Source of the DNA: Neopestalotiopsis rosae
Lineage: Eukaryota > Ascomycota > Sordariomycetes > Amphisphaeriales > Sporocadaceae
Reading direction: 5' to 3'
Assembly: GCA_023078685.1 (NCBI GenBank)
Contig: JALGAS010000008.1
Location: 3,100,001 to 3,164,000, forward strand
Length of the DNA stretch: 64,000 bases
The notes under the pieces are model-generated. The model was not told the DNA's origin. It did no database searches and worked only from the letters and a program-made list of their open reading frames with translations. Below, piece after piece: positions 10,501 to 22,290 of this stretch (positions are counted from its first letter, which is position 1; every line of letters starts with the position of its first letter). Both the position numbers and the translations under genes were made by a program.

Positions 10501-12774
10501 CCCCTCCCTCCATCCATCCTTTCGGAGGGTTTTCTGGCCTGTCGGCATCTTTAGTATTGCAACGGTGGCCGAACGGGGGTGGTAGCCCGCTTCGATCCTT
10601 ACGTTCTTCGCTTGTTCAGACGTGTCCCGTTTCCAGGAAATGATAACGTTACTGGATAGAGTTGCATCTGAGCTTAATAGATATTGCCCCCACCACTTTC
10701 AACGCGATGCGAGAACCGAAAAATATGCCAAGTTTCATATTGGGCCATATGAAAATACTGTCTGGCATCAAATGATAGATGATCTTGGTTTTCCCCCTAC
10801 TAATTAGTGGTAATGCCTACCCGGCTAAGAAGGCTACGATCCGCATCTTCTCGAATTGCTTCCAGCAAGCATACCTTTTACACGTGATATTACATCTGTT
10901 CGTGGTTCCAGACCATGCGATAATCTGCTTATACTACTTGTCCCATGGATGAACCAGTCTGAGTAGGGTACCTTTGTGATACCATGCTGTGAGTGTCTTC
11001 AACTTGAGGATCATTTAAAAACTACATGCTACACCTTCGGCACGCCTCTTCAAGTCGTAGTCATAATCATACACCACTTGTGGCTCCATGGAGAATAAAA
11101 TAGACTCGCCTGGCTGTATCAATCTTTCGGCCTTCACAAACTGTTCCCTCTCGAAGAGTTCTGAAGTTGTACATTTGTGGTATCTACTTACCCATGAAAA
11201 CAAATGACCGTAATGTTTGGCCCCGAGTTCGTCTACGGTTCACAGAGATCCCGGAATCGCGGCACGGCTGTTTTTAGGCATCTAGATCTGGGATAAGGTA
11301 AGATACAAGTGAAGCTCGGGTGGGTTTTTTGTTGACGTGGGTAAGCGCCGAAGGCATGATCTTGGTATTCCAGTTTACCCAGCATGAAGTTTGCTGCAAG
11401 GTTCCTTGCTATCGGACGAGAAGCAACACTGACCAGGCGAGCGTGCTTTTCGGATCTCTCTCTCTTGATTCATTCATGCAGGTTAAGTGATGACGTGGGA
11501 TATTTGTAGTTGCAATTGCATGATCATCAATATGCACGTCGTTCACCTAGTCAGAGATCGCATAAATGATCTATATTGAGTGTTGGGAGAATCGGCATTG
11601 AGTTGTGCAGGTTTCAACAAGAATATTACACATGCGAGTGATGATAATGGTTATCCGAATTCTTCTGCTAGATAGCTCAAAGATGTTGGCTTCGGCTGAA
11701 TATGTTATTTCAATATGTGCATCTTAGACAGGCAGCCGACCCAGAATAGTGGTGAATAGTCCATCACTGCCGTGATAGACAAACGTCCCCATGTGGAAAA
11801 TATCTTCGTAAATGCTATGGCTAACACGATTTATTTCGCTTCAATCTGAGTTCAGTCTCAAAACTAAATAAAGTTTGCCGCGATGACAAGGCTGCCACAT
11901 ATATGTAGAGGGATAGGCGATTCCATACAACCCTCCTAATTTGGCACGTTAAGGTGACACCTAGACTCTGGTCCCAAGTATCCGTGGGTACCGGATTCTA
12001 GAGCGCACAATATACTTCTCTGGAGAGAATTTCACTGTCCGCAGCGATGAGCAGAGTCTCAGCGTGGTGATGACACAAAGATGGGTCCATTTGTGGTCCC
12101 ATTACAGGAGCTGGCTGTCAAGGTATTGATCCATGAATTTCGTGTTTTGGAAGCTGCTTCCGGAGTGGCACAAAATAGTGTGCTCATGAATACGTATACT
12201 AACATTGAATCATGGCACGACAGCAACCAAGCCGTTCCTTGCGCCCAATCTGTTAAATTGTTCTAGTCACGGGTCGATACGTTGGTGCTACAAATATTTC
12301 GAACTTCACCGAAGACGTTGTCCATACATAACGAGCAACGCTGCCCAGCTAGGTGGGCACGGCTCGCCGCAGCGTTCTCAGAGCAGGAAGTTGACAATGT
12401 TTGTGTCACGAATATTGTTCTAAAGGGTTGGGGCCAGATCTTGCCAATCTCTGTATGACCCGACTTGGGACGTTCTATTGGGGTGACAACGGCAGTGCCA
12501 AAAGAGAGTCAAGCAAACTTCTCGCGTGTTTGATAGTACACTGTCGGACTGGCTGACGACGCCCTCAGTGAAAACTTCCACTCTTCGAAACGTAAAGAAG
12601 GGACATGATATATATGAACAAGATGTCACAGATGTGAATCAATGGAGAGGGCGTCAGATACGACAAGTTCCAAGTCCTCCGAGTCTAGGAAAGGTTGCAA
12701 GACCTGAAGCCGCTTTATCATATCGATTCAACCGCTAAATATAGTCTCGAGTTCATCTGGTCTCGTCACAAAAG
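7541..12774. other. Intergenic, gene-poor
   Basis: Over 5 kb without a convincing gene. Several open stretches exist: 8829-9110 on minus, an unopened Cys/Lys-rich frame at about 9745-10102 on plus, and 11015-11203 on minus containing a GTAAGT. None has a recognisable domain or a full set of start, splice and stop signals. The last ~40 nt carry a weak TATA-like AAATATAG (about 12737) that fits the gene starting at 12775. Confidence 0.5.
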
Positions 12775-13269
12775 ATGCTGTCCCAGTCGCCCCTTTTCGC
12801 ATTCGTCCTCCTCTTATCCGTCCTGGCCCCCGGCGCCGTAGCCTCGACAACGCTGGAAAAAGTCATCTTGCATCAAAGGAACCGCGAGCACATTGGCATC
12901 GGCGCGCAGCCCAACGACAATCCACCGCCGCCCCTGACCACCACCACTACATCTCCTTCTCAAGCCACGGCACCACCGCCTGATCCCATCCCCCACCCGC
13001 CCGTCTCGTCCTTTACCGCGAGCTGCGACGACAAGTACTGCAAGGACGGGTCCCGGTACTGCTACTACTGGGCCGGGCAGACGAGCTACGAGTTCGGGGT
13101 CGGCCCCGTTCCGGGAGAGACCTTCACCGTGCTCGGGGCGTGCACCCCCGTCACCACCACCCTGCCGGCGTCTGTCGTCACGCAGACGGTTACGGACGCG
13201 GCCGGCGTTGTGGCTACCGTGGCTAGCACGGTGCCGGCTACGGTCAAGGTTGTGGAGGTGTGGGAATGA
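12775..13269 (+). CDS. Small secreted Cys-containing protein
   Basis: Single-exon ORF of 164 aa with an ATG preceded by AAAG. A clear signal peptide spans residues 1-24 (hydrophobic LFAFVLLLSVLAPGAVAS). A Pro/Thr-rich linker follows (about residues 46-80: PPPPLTTTTT, PPPDPIPHPP). Next comes a short module with four cysteines, CDDKYCKDGSRYCYYWAG, and GAC about 30 residues on. The tail is Thr/Val-rich without a GPI signal or hydrophobic end. The linker composition suggests O-glycosylation. I do not recognise a named family, though the YCYYWAG core resembles hypothetical secreted proteins of plant- and insect-associated ascomycetes. It converges on the GH131 gene downstream. Extracellular location is well supported; function is unknown. 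Confidence 0.7.
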   Translation: MLSQSPLFAFVLLLSVLAPGAVASTTLEKVILHQRNREHIGIGAQPNDNPPPPLTTTTTSPSQATAPPPDPIPHPPVSSFTASCDDKYCKDGSRYCYYWAGQTSYEFGVGPVPGETFTVLGACTPVTTTLPASVVTQTVTDAAGVVATVASTVPATVKVVEVWE

Positions 13270-13597
13270 GTTACGCTCGTGATGATTTATTGAATGATGT
13301 CGAGTAGAGTGAGGCGTCCGCTATTGTTCTCTTTTCCTTTTTATACCTTGTGGTAGGAGAGTTCATGGCAGATTGGTGGATGATAGCTTGTATTGTCAAT
13401 AGACATTTGGCCATGGAGTAATGATATTTGAGATTTCATGCCCACCACTTTGACCAGATGTACTTTGTTTTCGACTTTTGTTTCACTGCAATAACGAAAA
13501 TATGATGTTGCCATGTACAATATCCCAAGCAGCAGCCCTCAAACACTCACAGAGCTGCTTGTCCATACGGCGCCTCCCTCCTTTGTACTGTAGAGAC

Positions 13598-14535
13598 CTA
13601 AGCAGCCGGTCCATTGACTGAAGTAGTCATGGAGCCGCTCTCAATGTAGACTCCCGAAAAGTAAAAGTCCTCATTGGTGTCACTGTACCCCGAGCGAGGG
13701 AGCTCCAGGACGCCCAGGTGCCAATCTGCGCCGTTGGACGACGTGGACGCCGACTGCGGCGCCACCAGCTGCGTGAGCGGCGCGCCTCCCTCGGAATGCC
13801 AGAAACCAACCGTGTTCTTGGAGAAGTCCTGTGAAGCAAAACACACAAGTCAGAAAAAGTTTCGCGTAACGAAAAGTCTTACCCAAACGAAAAGAGTTTG
13901 GGAGCAAGGTAGGAAATCCCTACAATCTCAAAGGCGACGTTGTGCCAGACGCCAGCCTTCCACTCCGTCTTCCACTTGCTATTCTGGCTAATCATGAACT
14001 GCAGGTAAGGGTCGCTGGTGCCGCTCTCGCCGCTGATCCAGCCGTACTTGAGCTCGGTGAAGTGGCTCTCGAAGAAGCAGATCTGGTGCTCGCGGCTGAC
14101 GCTGGGGGCGTTGGTGTCGGACCGGCTAATCGAGAAATGGTACCAGACCTTGCCGCTGTTGATGGCCGCCGTGGTCTGCGGGATCAGCTCGATGCGCCGC
14201 ATGTTCTGCCCGTTCCAGTACGCCGTCGAGTCGAGCGTGAACTTGGCCCCCTGCTTGGACACGGTGTCGTTGGGGTTCTTGAACGAGGTCCCTAGGTTGA
14301 TGTACTTGTCTACCGTGCCCGAGCCGTGGATGTAGTACTGGTATGGGCCGACTTGGTTTCCCCAGGACCATTTCTGAAGAAGAAGAAAAGATCATATTAG
14401 CACCCTTCACGGGCCTCTAACTCTGTCAAGTAAGTGTCTTACATTTAAGTCAGCGCTGGTTGAAAAGTCATTGAATCGACCGTCCCAAAGCACGGCTGCT
14501 TTGGCGAGGGAGGCGAGCAAGATCGTTGCCTTCAT
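13598..14535 (-). CDS. GH131 family glucanase, secreted
   Basis: Predicted protein of 257 aa from three exons: 14535-14443, 14373-13924 and 13828-13598. Introns are 14374-14442 (GTAAGA...CAG) and 13829-13923 (GTAGGG...CAG). A short signal peptide (MKATILLASLAKA) precedes VLWDGRFND. The sequence then follows the single-domain GH131 pattern: KWSWGNQVGPYQYYIHGSG, FTLDSTAYWNGQNMRRIELIPQT, WYHFSISRSDTNAPS, REHQICFFESHFTELKYGW, then VGFWHSEGG, NGADWHLGVLELPRSGY and NEDFYFSGVYIE. GH131 enzymes cleave beta-1,3/1,6- and beta-1,4-glucans, so a cell-wall or plant-polysaccharide role is likely. No carbohydrate-binding module is present. A TATA-like CTATATCTATATG lies about 80 nt upstream. The last intron contains a second, stronger-looking donor (13882) that would shift the frame. 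Confidence 0.88.
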
Positions 14536-14611
14536 CTTGAGTTGTTTATGAGCAGCTCGATACAGTTGTGATGGAACTGGTAAGAAGTCGCACCTCGAAC
14601 ATCGGTGGGCG

Positions 14612-14627
14612 CTACATATAGATATAG
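14612..14627 (-). promoter_or_regulatory. TATA-like element of the GH131 gene
   Basis: An AT-rich TATATCTATATG stretch on the minus strand, about 80-90 nt upstream of the ATG at 14535. Position and composition fit a core promoter. Confidence 0.35.
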
Positions 14628-15372
14628 TAGTTCCAGCAGGCAATGAACCTGAGATACCTTTCCGCCATGTAAAGTAACATCTTGGCTCAAATGTGAAGCT
14701 ATAGACGCACCGTGGACTCGCTTACCACTTGCTCGGAAAACCCGCAAAATCTAGCCCAGCTGATCTCTTTCGTTGCAACGCTCGAGGGCGACAAGAATAA
14801 CTCGAATCAATCAAAGGGAGGCTAGGCGGACCGCATAGAGCCACATACACTGCGATGGTTGGACAGATTCGTCCTGGCGCACCACGGACATGAGGCTCCG
14901 TGCCTTGGGCGAAGATTGTCTCTATATTGCTCCCGCACCAAAGGTTACAACCAGCAATTAGCCGGTTATACGCCAAGCTCATTCAAGAAAGCAAGCCCTA
15001 CTTTTCAGTTGTAGTCGATAGTGTGAGGCAAAAAAAGACACTTTGTCAAAACTCCATGGACACTGATCCATTTCAAATACATGACCAGGGAGCAACAGAG
15101 GTCCGCATCGTATGAAAACTTATTGCGTGATCATCCAATATCATTATCATTTTCAACTTTGTGACGATGAATGCCAATTCGAAAATTTATCGAATTTATT
15201 TAATGTTCTAATTCCTCTGCAGAATCAACGACAGTCACATATTCCCAAGCAGTCATTCATGAAAGGTATCATTCTCTTGAGCCCATGCGCCCCTGATTAT
15301 GCAAATTGCCTTCCCAAAGCGCCTACATGTTCGTTCGGTCATATGCACGTTATGGTTTGTACCTGTGAAGAC
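14628..15372. other. Intergenic
   Basis: Upstream region of the GH131 gene and 3' flank of the sugar transporter. Both genes are transcribed to the left. No further gene is seen. Confidence 0.6.
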
Positions 15373-17440
15373 TCAGTATTCCAGTCCTGCGCCAAAACTA
15401 GAGCTCCTAGCAAGTGCCGCACGTTTTATCGTGGCTTGGGCAGTGCTTCTCCTTCTGAGCATGCCTGGGCGAGTGGCTGGAGACTCGCCCTCTTCGGCCG
15501 CAATCACTTCCTCGGCGGGAATGTCATCTTGGATGCGGTATATGAAAATGACCGACGCCAAGACAAATATACCACCCAGCGCAAATACTATGCCAATACT
15601 GTGATCACCTGGTGTTCCTCTGGGCTTCTGGAAGATGCGAAAGATGATACTTGAGCCCACAGTTGCCAACATTTGGGGCGATGCAATGGCCATGTTGTGA
15701 ATGCCGAGAATCACACCAGCCTTGTCAACCTCTTCTTCGTCGTGCAACCGTCGTTCCTGGTCAAGGAGGGCTTCTGTGCTTCCGCTGCCCCCCAGTGCCT
15801 GTGCTTGCGCCTGCTGCACTTGACGTCGGCTTCGTAACAGAGCATCCCGGCGACTAATCTCTGCACTGATGATTGCCCAAGGCGCCCAAAGCGTCAGAGC
15901 CCAGGTGATGCCGACGAGGCCAATGAGAATAGTTGCAGCCTCAACAGTACGGACAAAGACTGCGCAAAACATGGCAACGGAGAAAATGACCTGAGACAGC
16001 ATCCATGCACGTCGAAGGGTGAACCCAGGGATGACCAGATAGTCTAGCCACTTCTTCTTGTCGTCGCCATGCGGGAGTGCACCGGGCGCCTCGCCAGGTG
16101 CAGTTTGGGTTACCGGTCCATCATAGGTCGGAGCCACAAAGAATGGGAGGAAAACGTTTGTTGCAAGACTCGTAACAGCAAAGATGAGCAAGGCGAACGT
16201 ACCAACGCGGGTGCCTTTCTCATAGAGCTTGTCCAGCTCGGCAGGCGTCATGTGTGGATTGGCCTCCAAGTAAGGCTCAATGTAGATCTCGCTGATATAT
16301 TCCGACGTGTAAAACAGCATGGGAAAGAAGCCGATCCATGCGCAAAATTGTACGGCACAGACCTTTGAAACCTGTGGGGGAAGACGCTTGATAGAGGTGA
16401 AAATGGTGCGGAAAAAGGTGAAGGCGCCCGGTTGGTTCTTTGGCGGAGGACCATCCAAGTTTGGATCTCTTTCGGGGATGAACACGACGCTGACCAGAAC
16501 TAGACCGCAAAGGGCGATGCTCGCTATTGCGCAGAGGATCTTGAACTGAGTATCACCGAGCCACCACATGTATTTTGGAAGGTTGACGTAGCCAGCCATG
16601 TAGCCAACAATATTGCCGACACCCACAATTCTGCTTGCCATTGAATTGGCTTGTTCTATAATGACAATATAAGCTTGGGGCACCGCCGGAGGAGCTGGAT
16701 CAAAACTTACCCTGCTGATGAACGGGAGCACAATCAACGATAAAGGCTCGAATAGCCGCTTGCACTATAAAGTTGTCAGCTGAGTCGATCGGTGCGCCGG
16801 TATAGTAAACGAGAAACATACCCGTGTTGATGGCAAAGTCCAAAACGTAGACCCAGAGTATAGCCACGACCAGTATTGTAGTCTTGACGCCGTGACTCTC
16901 GGGGTCGGCACCAAACAGACTGAGTAGACCTCCTACCGTCTCCTTGGCCCAGCCGAGCAGCATGAGTGATATCGACGTGGCAATAGCACCTCCGAGCATG
17001 AACGGCTTGCGCCTTCCCCATGAAATCCTACAATTGTCGCTCAGCATGCCAACATACGGCTGGACAAGAGTACCGCTTAGGGGACCAGCAATCCAGACCA
17101 GGGCCATGAGCGATTTGCTCAACCCGAGGGACAGCAGATATGGCGAGCCGTTGGACAGCTCAACCGACCAGGCAATTTGCAAACCACCAATGCTCACTGT
17201 CAACAACAGAATGTACCACAGACTCTTGTGCGCCTGGCCATCATCGTCGCGCTGCGGCCGGGGCGCGGCATCTTGTTCTCTCGGGCTTGCGGAGAGCAGA
17301 GGTGTCTGCTCGCTCGACTTGGGCGGCTTGGTCGGCTTTAGGATGCCTCGTGGAGGTTTGGCTTTCGCATTGTGCCGGACGGGCGAAGGCGCACGGCTAG
17401 AGGACGAGCTCGACGACGACGACGACAATGACGACGCCAT
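15373..17440 (-). CDS. Sucrose/alpha-glucoside:H+ symporter, SUT1-type MFS transporter
   Basis: Predicted 651 aa from exons 17440-16822, 16764-16711 and 16655-15373. Introns are 16765-16821 and 16656-16710, with GTATGT and GTAAGT donors; both junctions rejoin in frame (NT|VQAAIRAF and HQQ|EQANSM). The N-terminal ~70 residues are cytosolic and low-complexity (Ser run 4-15, PRGILKP). Twelve hydrophobic segments follow. Diagnostic motifs are LQIAWSVELSNGSPYLLSLG (TM1), GPLSGTLVQPYVGMLSD with the RXGRRKPF-type loop SWGRRKPF (residues 141-147), VQAAIRAFIVDCAP in TM4-5, and WIGFFPMLFYTSEY with a large central loop. This is the glycoside-pentoside-hexuronide/SUT family of fungal sucrose and maltose importers at the plasma membrane. 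It could support growth on plant sucrose. It is divergent from NHX1, sharing 2.3 kb of upstream DNA. Confidence 0.9.
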
Positions 17441-19741
17441 ACAAAGAGATCCGGACTCTGCAGGGTTTCGAGACGCGGCGTTTTCTCGATGGCGGTCGGA
17501 AACCCGGTATGTAAGTTCACTAGGCGCGCCTCTGCAGTGCGGTGCTGTACCTGCTTTGGGGCCTTTGAGTATGACGTTTATACTACGAAACTCGACTAGA
17601 GAGTGCTATGGCGACACGACGCAGAGAGAAGGGAGGAGGAGGAGCAGCAAGAGCAAGTTGAGCAGTCGGACCAAAGGTCTTATCTCTTTCTGTAGTAACA
17701 ATGTTTCGGATTGGTTGGGAGCGAGCAGCAGTAAGAACAAGGTAGTCCGTTGAGGCTTAACTTTGTGTGTTAACCGAGTGCCTGTGCTGTGCTTCTGCCG
17801 GTCAAGGTCGAGTATCGTTCGGGTCTAGCCAAACCTTGGTTGTGACGATGGAAATGGCACGGTCTCAGAGCTAGATCGGCACGCCAATCCCAGAAGATAT
17901 ATAACGTGTCTAATAGCCCAGACAAAAGCCTGAATACCTAAATATTCCAATAGGTTCCAAGTTGTCGAGTTGGTCGATGCACGGATGGGGAAGAACTTAA
18001 GAAGGTAAAGCTGTCAGGCGGTCAAGCTAGAGGATGCCACGCGACCATCCGCCGACGAGCTATGGTAAAACGACTTTTGGGGTATGATCATAATAACATC
18101 GTGGGGAGAACTCGGGTGAACGTGGCTTCTTACACCATCACAGATGACCGCTTATGGTGCAACTCTGGCCGGTGCTACTGATGTTTGAGACATGGACACC
18201 TCAATTGGCAGACTGAATAGCCTGTAGGATGCGCTCGCTTTCTTCTGACCTCGAGTGTTGTTCTTTGGAAGGAATGTATGGAAGCAAATAGAGGCAGCTA
18301 ATGATACATGCAGTAGCAATCATGAGGATTGGCTGTCAATGCCAAATTACATCAACATGATCGGGCATTGCAGGGGCTAAGCCGCCGACACCCGCCGACC
18401 GTTGCTGGATCGTGGGGGAGAGGTCAAGTGGAGAGAGGGGCCCAGGCGAGAGGCTTTTCGAGGCAGCTGTTTTTGGAGGGGCAGTCTTGCAGGTCGATAT
18501 GAAGCCAAGGCAGATCATTTCTCTAGAAGAATCTCGATGTATCATGTTCGCAACTATCGGCAAACCACATCCATCCCCGTCCCAAGTTTGTGAAATTGGA
18601 CATTGTACGCATATTTCAAGTCTGATTTATGAATAATCTCAGGGGCATCAGACACGCTCGACATAATCCAATGCTAATGTTTTGTCCCAAACTCTGGCAT
18701 AGTTACTGGATAAGGTACATGTACCTTAGCATATGATGGATAATGCTTATGGTTCAAGACGCACGTCTCCCTACCTTAAAGCACATGCATGGCCAGGAGT
18801 CTAGTCTTGTCACTGGAGTCCTTTAATTGTCGATCAGATTTGGGCATTGAATGTATTCGTCAAAGGAATTGTAAACTGTATACATGTAAGCCAAGCTATT
18901 CAAATTACACGGTAATATGTACTTGCAGGACACTCCCGAAGACACCCTGTCATATTATATGTTCGTCCAAGGTTTTAATTGACCGCCCTGTATCGAGTAC
19001 GTTTGGTACGGTACGACTCAAGCTGTCATTAAAATCAGATAATTCTTGTCAGCAACAAATGTTTCAGAACTTATATCAAGCCGCCGTCTGTCTCAGAGGT
19101 ACCTAGATTGGCAAGTACTTCAATGTTTTCACTCTAGATTTTAGTGCGTATCCAGCACATGGAGCTACCCAAGATTTACATACGTACGCCGTCGCTTCAG
19201 GACCCACAGTGAACGGCAACAACTTCCGCTAAAACTTTGGAGACAGAAGCTCGCGCGTCAATGGCTGCGCCTGCCTTGCCTTGCTACCGTCCAGGGGCCC
19301 CCAAAAAAGATGATAGCTGGCGACTTTGGAGAAACGGACAACATATCATCAGCCTCATACAATCCATAGACGGGCAGGCTTCCATCGACTGGATTACCTT
19401 TCACCACGACATCTCTCCCGTTTCCGCGAACTCTCCGACGGCAACAATACGATATCGATTGAAATATCCCCGCTGACCGAACCAACTGCCACCCACGTTT
19501 CTGCGACAGGCTGCAACCAAGCTCCCAACATAAGGCAGCTACCTAGCGCTCTTTCTGGGACGAATCCTGCCACGAACGCATCAGATGCTCCACGGCCCAG
19601 CTTTTCCATCTCGAACTCGAATGACCTTGGCGCATCATCTATTGCGACACTGAAGGTGCATCGTAAAGCTACCCGGGACGAACCAATTCAGCCAAAAGGC
19701 CCCGAGAGGGCAGCAAAGCTACCGGCAATATGCTCTCAGGT
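17441..19741. other. Divergent intergenic region
   Basis: Shared upstream region between the sugar transporter (leftward) and NHX1 (rightward). Short ORFs such as 19326-19760 are in a different frame from NHX1 and carry no motif; they fall in its likely 5' leader. A palindromic GGTACATGTACC occurs near 18714. Nothing else is supported. Confidence 0.55.
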
Positions 19742-21984
19742 ATGGCCGGCACCGCGCTGAGCCAACTCGTTCGTACGTTTGCGCATCCTCTTCTCTGTTG
19801 CGCAGTCAGATGCCAATTGAATATATATGCTAATCAGCACTGTAGGGAGGGCCAGTGACGAAGAGACCGACCCAGAAGCTGGAGACAATGCCGAACAAGA
19901 GGTTATGGCCTCTTGGGCACTATTCATCCTACTTATTCTGCTGATAATATCCTTCTTCGTGAGCTACATGCTTCAGCAGAAAAAGGTCCAAGCTGTCCAT
20001 GAAACCGTCATCTCCATCTTTGCCGGTAAGAGCCTCACATTCGAATGCGCACCTTAAAGAGCTTTCAAGTCCAGCGACGCAATTTGAGAGCATGAATAGC
20101 TAACTTAAGGCAACAGGTATGACCGTCGGTTTATTGCTCCGAGTCACCACGGGTTCTTCGCTGCAACAACTTGTTAGCTTTGACTTTCAAATCTTCTTCA
20201 ATCTCCTACTGCCGCCGATTATCCTCAACTCTGGCTACGAACTGCATCAGGCGAATTTCTTCCGAAATATCGGCGTCATCTTGACCTTTGCTTTTGCAGG
20301 CACCTTTTTGTCCGCCGTTGTCATTGGATTCATCTTGTGGATATATACTCGATTGCCTATTGAGAGATTTGACATGAGCTTTGTTGATGCCATTTCTGTC
20401 GGCGCAACACTTTCGGCTACCGATCCAGTTACCATCTTGGCCATCTTCAACACCTACAAGGTCGACCCAAAGCTGTACACAATCATCTTTGGCGAGTCTA
20501 TCTTGAATGACGCTATCGCTATTGTCATTTTCGAAACCGCTCAGAAATACAAGAGCGGTACCGCGGCATCATACGGCTTCTTCAGTTTCCTCGAGGGTGT
20601 GGGAATTTTCTTGCTTTCCTTCTTCGGCAGCTTGCTCATCGGCATATTGGTGGGCGTTTCGACAGCCTTGATCTTGAAGTTTACCTACTTGAGGCGATAC
20701 CCTCAGATTGAGAGTTGCTTGGTGGTCTTGATCTCTTATGCCACCTATTTCCTTGCTCAGGCACTGCCCAAAATGTCTGGTATGTGCTATACGCTTCGTG
20801 TATTTATGTATATATGTGGCTTATACTAATGATGATCTATAGGTATCGTGGCATTGCTGTTCTGTGGAATCACGTTGAAGCACTACGCCTACTTCAACAT
20901 GTCGAGGCGGACTCAGCTCAGTACTAAGTACCTCTTTCAGGTTCTTGCACAACTGTCTGAGAATTTCATCTTCATTTACCTTGGACTTTCGCTCTTTACC
21001 GATAAAGACTTGAGCTTCCGGCCTCTCTTGATCATCACAACCGTTTTGGCAGTTTGCGCTGCTAGATATGTCGCGGTATTCCCTCTGTCCAGCGCCATCA
21101 ACTGGTTCATTCGCTACAGGGCAAGACGTCAGGGACGAGATGTTAGTGATGAGTTGCCTCGGAATTACCAGGCAATGCTGTTCTGGGCTGGTCTTCGTGG
21201 TGCCGTCGGTGTAGCACTTGCGGCGCTTCTCACTGGCGACAACTCTTATGCTCTCAAAGCAACGGTTCTCGTTGTGGTGGTGCTTACGGTGATCATCTTC
21301 GGTGGCACTACAGCGCGCATGCTCGAGATCCTCGGTATCAGAACTGGTGTGGTAGAAGAAGTTGACAGCGACGATGAGTTTGACATCGAGGCAGCACCTG
21401 GCGGCTCTTATTACAAACGGTCAGGTACCGGTATTGGCTACACACCAAGAGCAAGGAACGGCTCTGTGGGCCTTTCCAACCTGCACAACAAACGTAGAGA
21501 TAGTGAACCGAAGCGTAAGAGTTATGCTTCGGGATCACACTCGCCGTCCTATGACGGCTCGGGTCGACCTGACAGTCTGAGTAGAAAGACGTCACGCGTT
21601 CAGGTGGCTGAGGATAACGAGAGAGGCGATCTCCTCGGTGGACGATCTGGCAGCATGACAGATGACTCGGATCTGGGCTCAGACATTGATGTTTCCGACC
21701 TGCCGCCTCCCGCTCGCCGTCCTCCGAGACGGAAAGACAGCAGTCCCGGTATCCTTACACCAAGCGGCTTATCGGAAGAAGAGACTGGCGTCTTCAATTA
21801 TCCTACCTCGGGACACCGAGACGCACAGCCGGTCTCGGCATCCGCTGCTATTCGGCAACTATTCACTTCCCAAGATCCTCAAGCCTTGTTCAGGCAACTA
21901 GATGAGGACTTTATCAAGCCAAAACTACTTTTGGACGGACCTGGTGCCCCAGGCCCCAGAAACAATGGCGAGGGAAGCAGCTAG
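19742..21984 (+). CDS. NHX1: Endosomal/prevacuolar Na+(K+)/H+ exchanger, NHX1/Vps44 orthologue
   Basis: Predicted 671 aa from exons 19742-19772, 19846-20025, 20117-20779 and 20843-21984. The first exon is only 31 nt (MAGTALSQLV then a split Arg codon). Its intron, 19773-19845, has a GTACGT donor and a GCTAATC branch. Introns 20026-20116 and 20780-20842 split Gly codons. CPA1 hallmarks are FFNLLLPPIILNSGY (amiloride-site region), GATLSATDPVTILAIF, the ion-binding FGESILNDAIAIV, LSENFIFIYLGLSLF and FWAGLRGAVGVALAALL. The ~240-residue C-terminal tail is cytosolic, acidic and Ser-rich (EEVDSDDEFDIE). The family alkalinises late-endosomal lumen by exchanging H+ for Na+/K+, affecting vacuolar trafficking and salt tolerance. 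It converges on the kinase gene with 306 nt between stops. Confidence 0.93.
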
Positions 21985-22290
21985 CGCTAGATTTATACTT
22001 TTTGCATTTTGAATTCAATTTGATTCGGACCAAGGCCTGATTTTTGACTCGGATATGACGTTTCACCCCCACGATATCGTAATCAGTGCTTAGTAAATGC
22101 CTTCCTTGTAAATTGTTTTGATTTGGCTATTCAAATACCGGGCCTTTTTTGGAATGAGGCCACGGAGCACTGGTGCTCGCTTGCTCTTCTAGATTCTATG
22201 TACACATTGTCTTCTGATCTTTTCTCTCTATGGTCCCGCGTAGACTGGCGCGTCGTTCAATACCCTGGCTGGAGACGAACTGCTCGGAGA
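21985..22290. terminator. Convergent 3' region between NHX1 and the Ark1-type kinase
   Basis: 306 nt between two facing stop codons. It must contain both polyadenylation regions; no clear site could be assigned. Confidence 0.4.

Noticed and set aside
11015..11260. Minus-strand ORF containing GTAAGT and AACAG, readable as two short exons
   Set aside because: No family, no upstream exon with an open frame, and no clear branch point. Could be a relic but cannot be supported.
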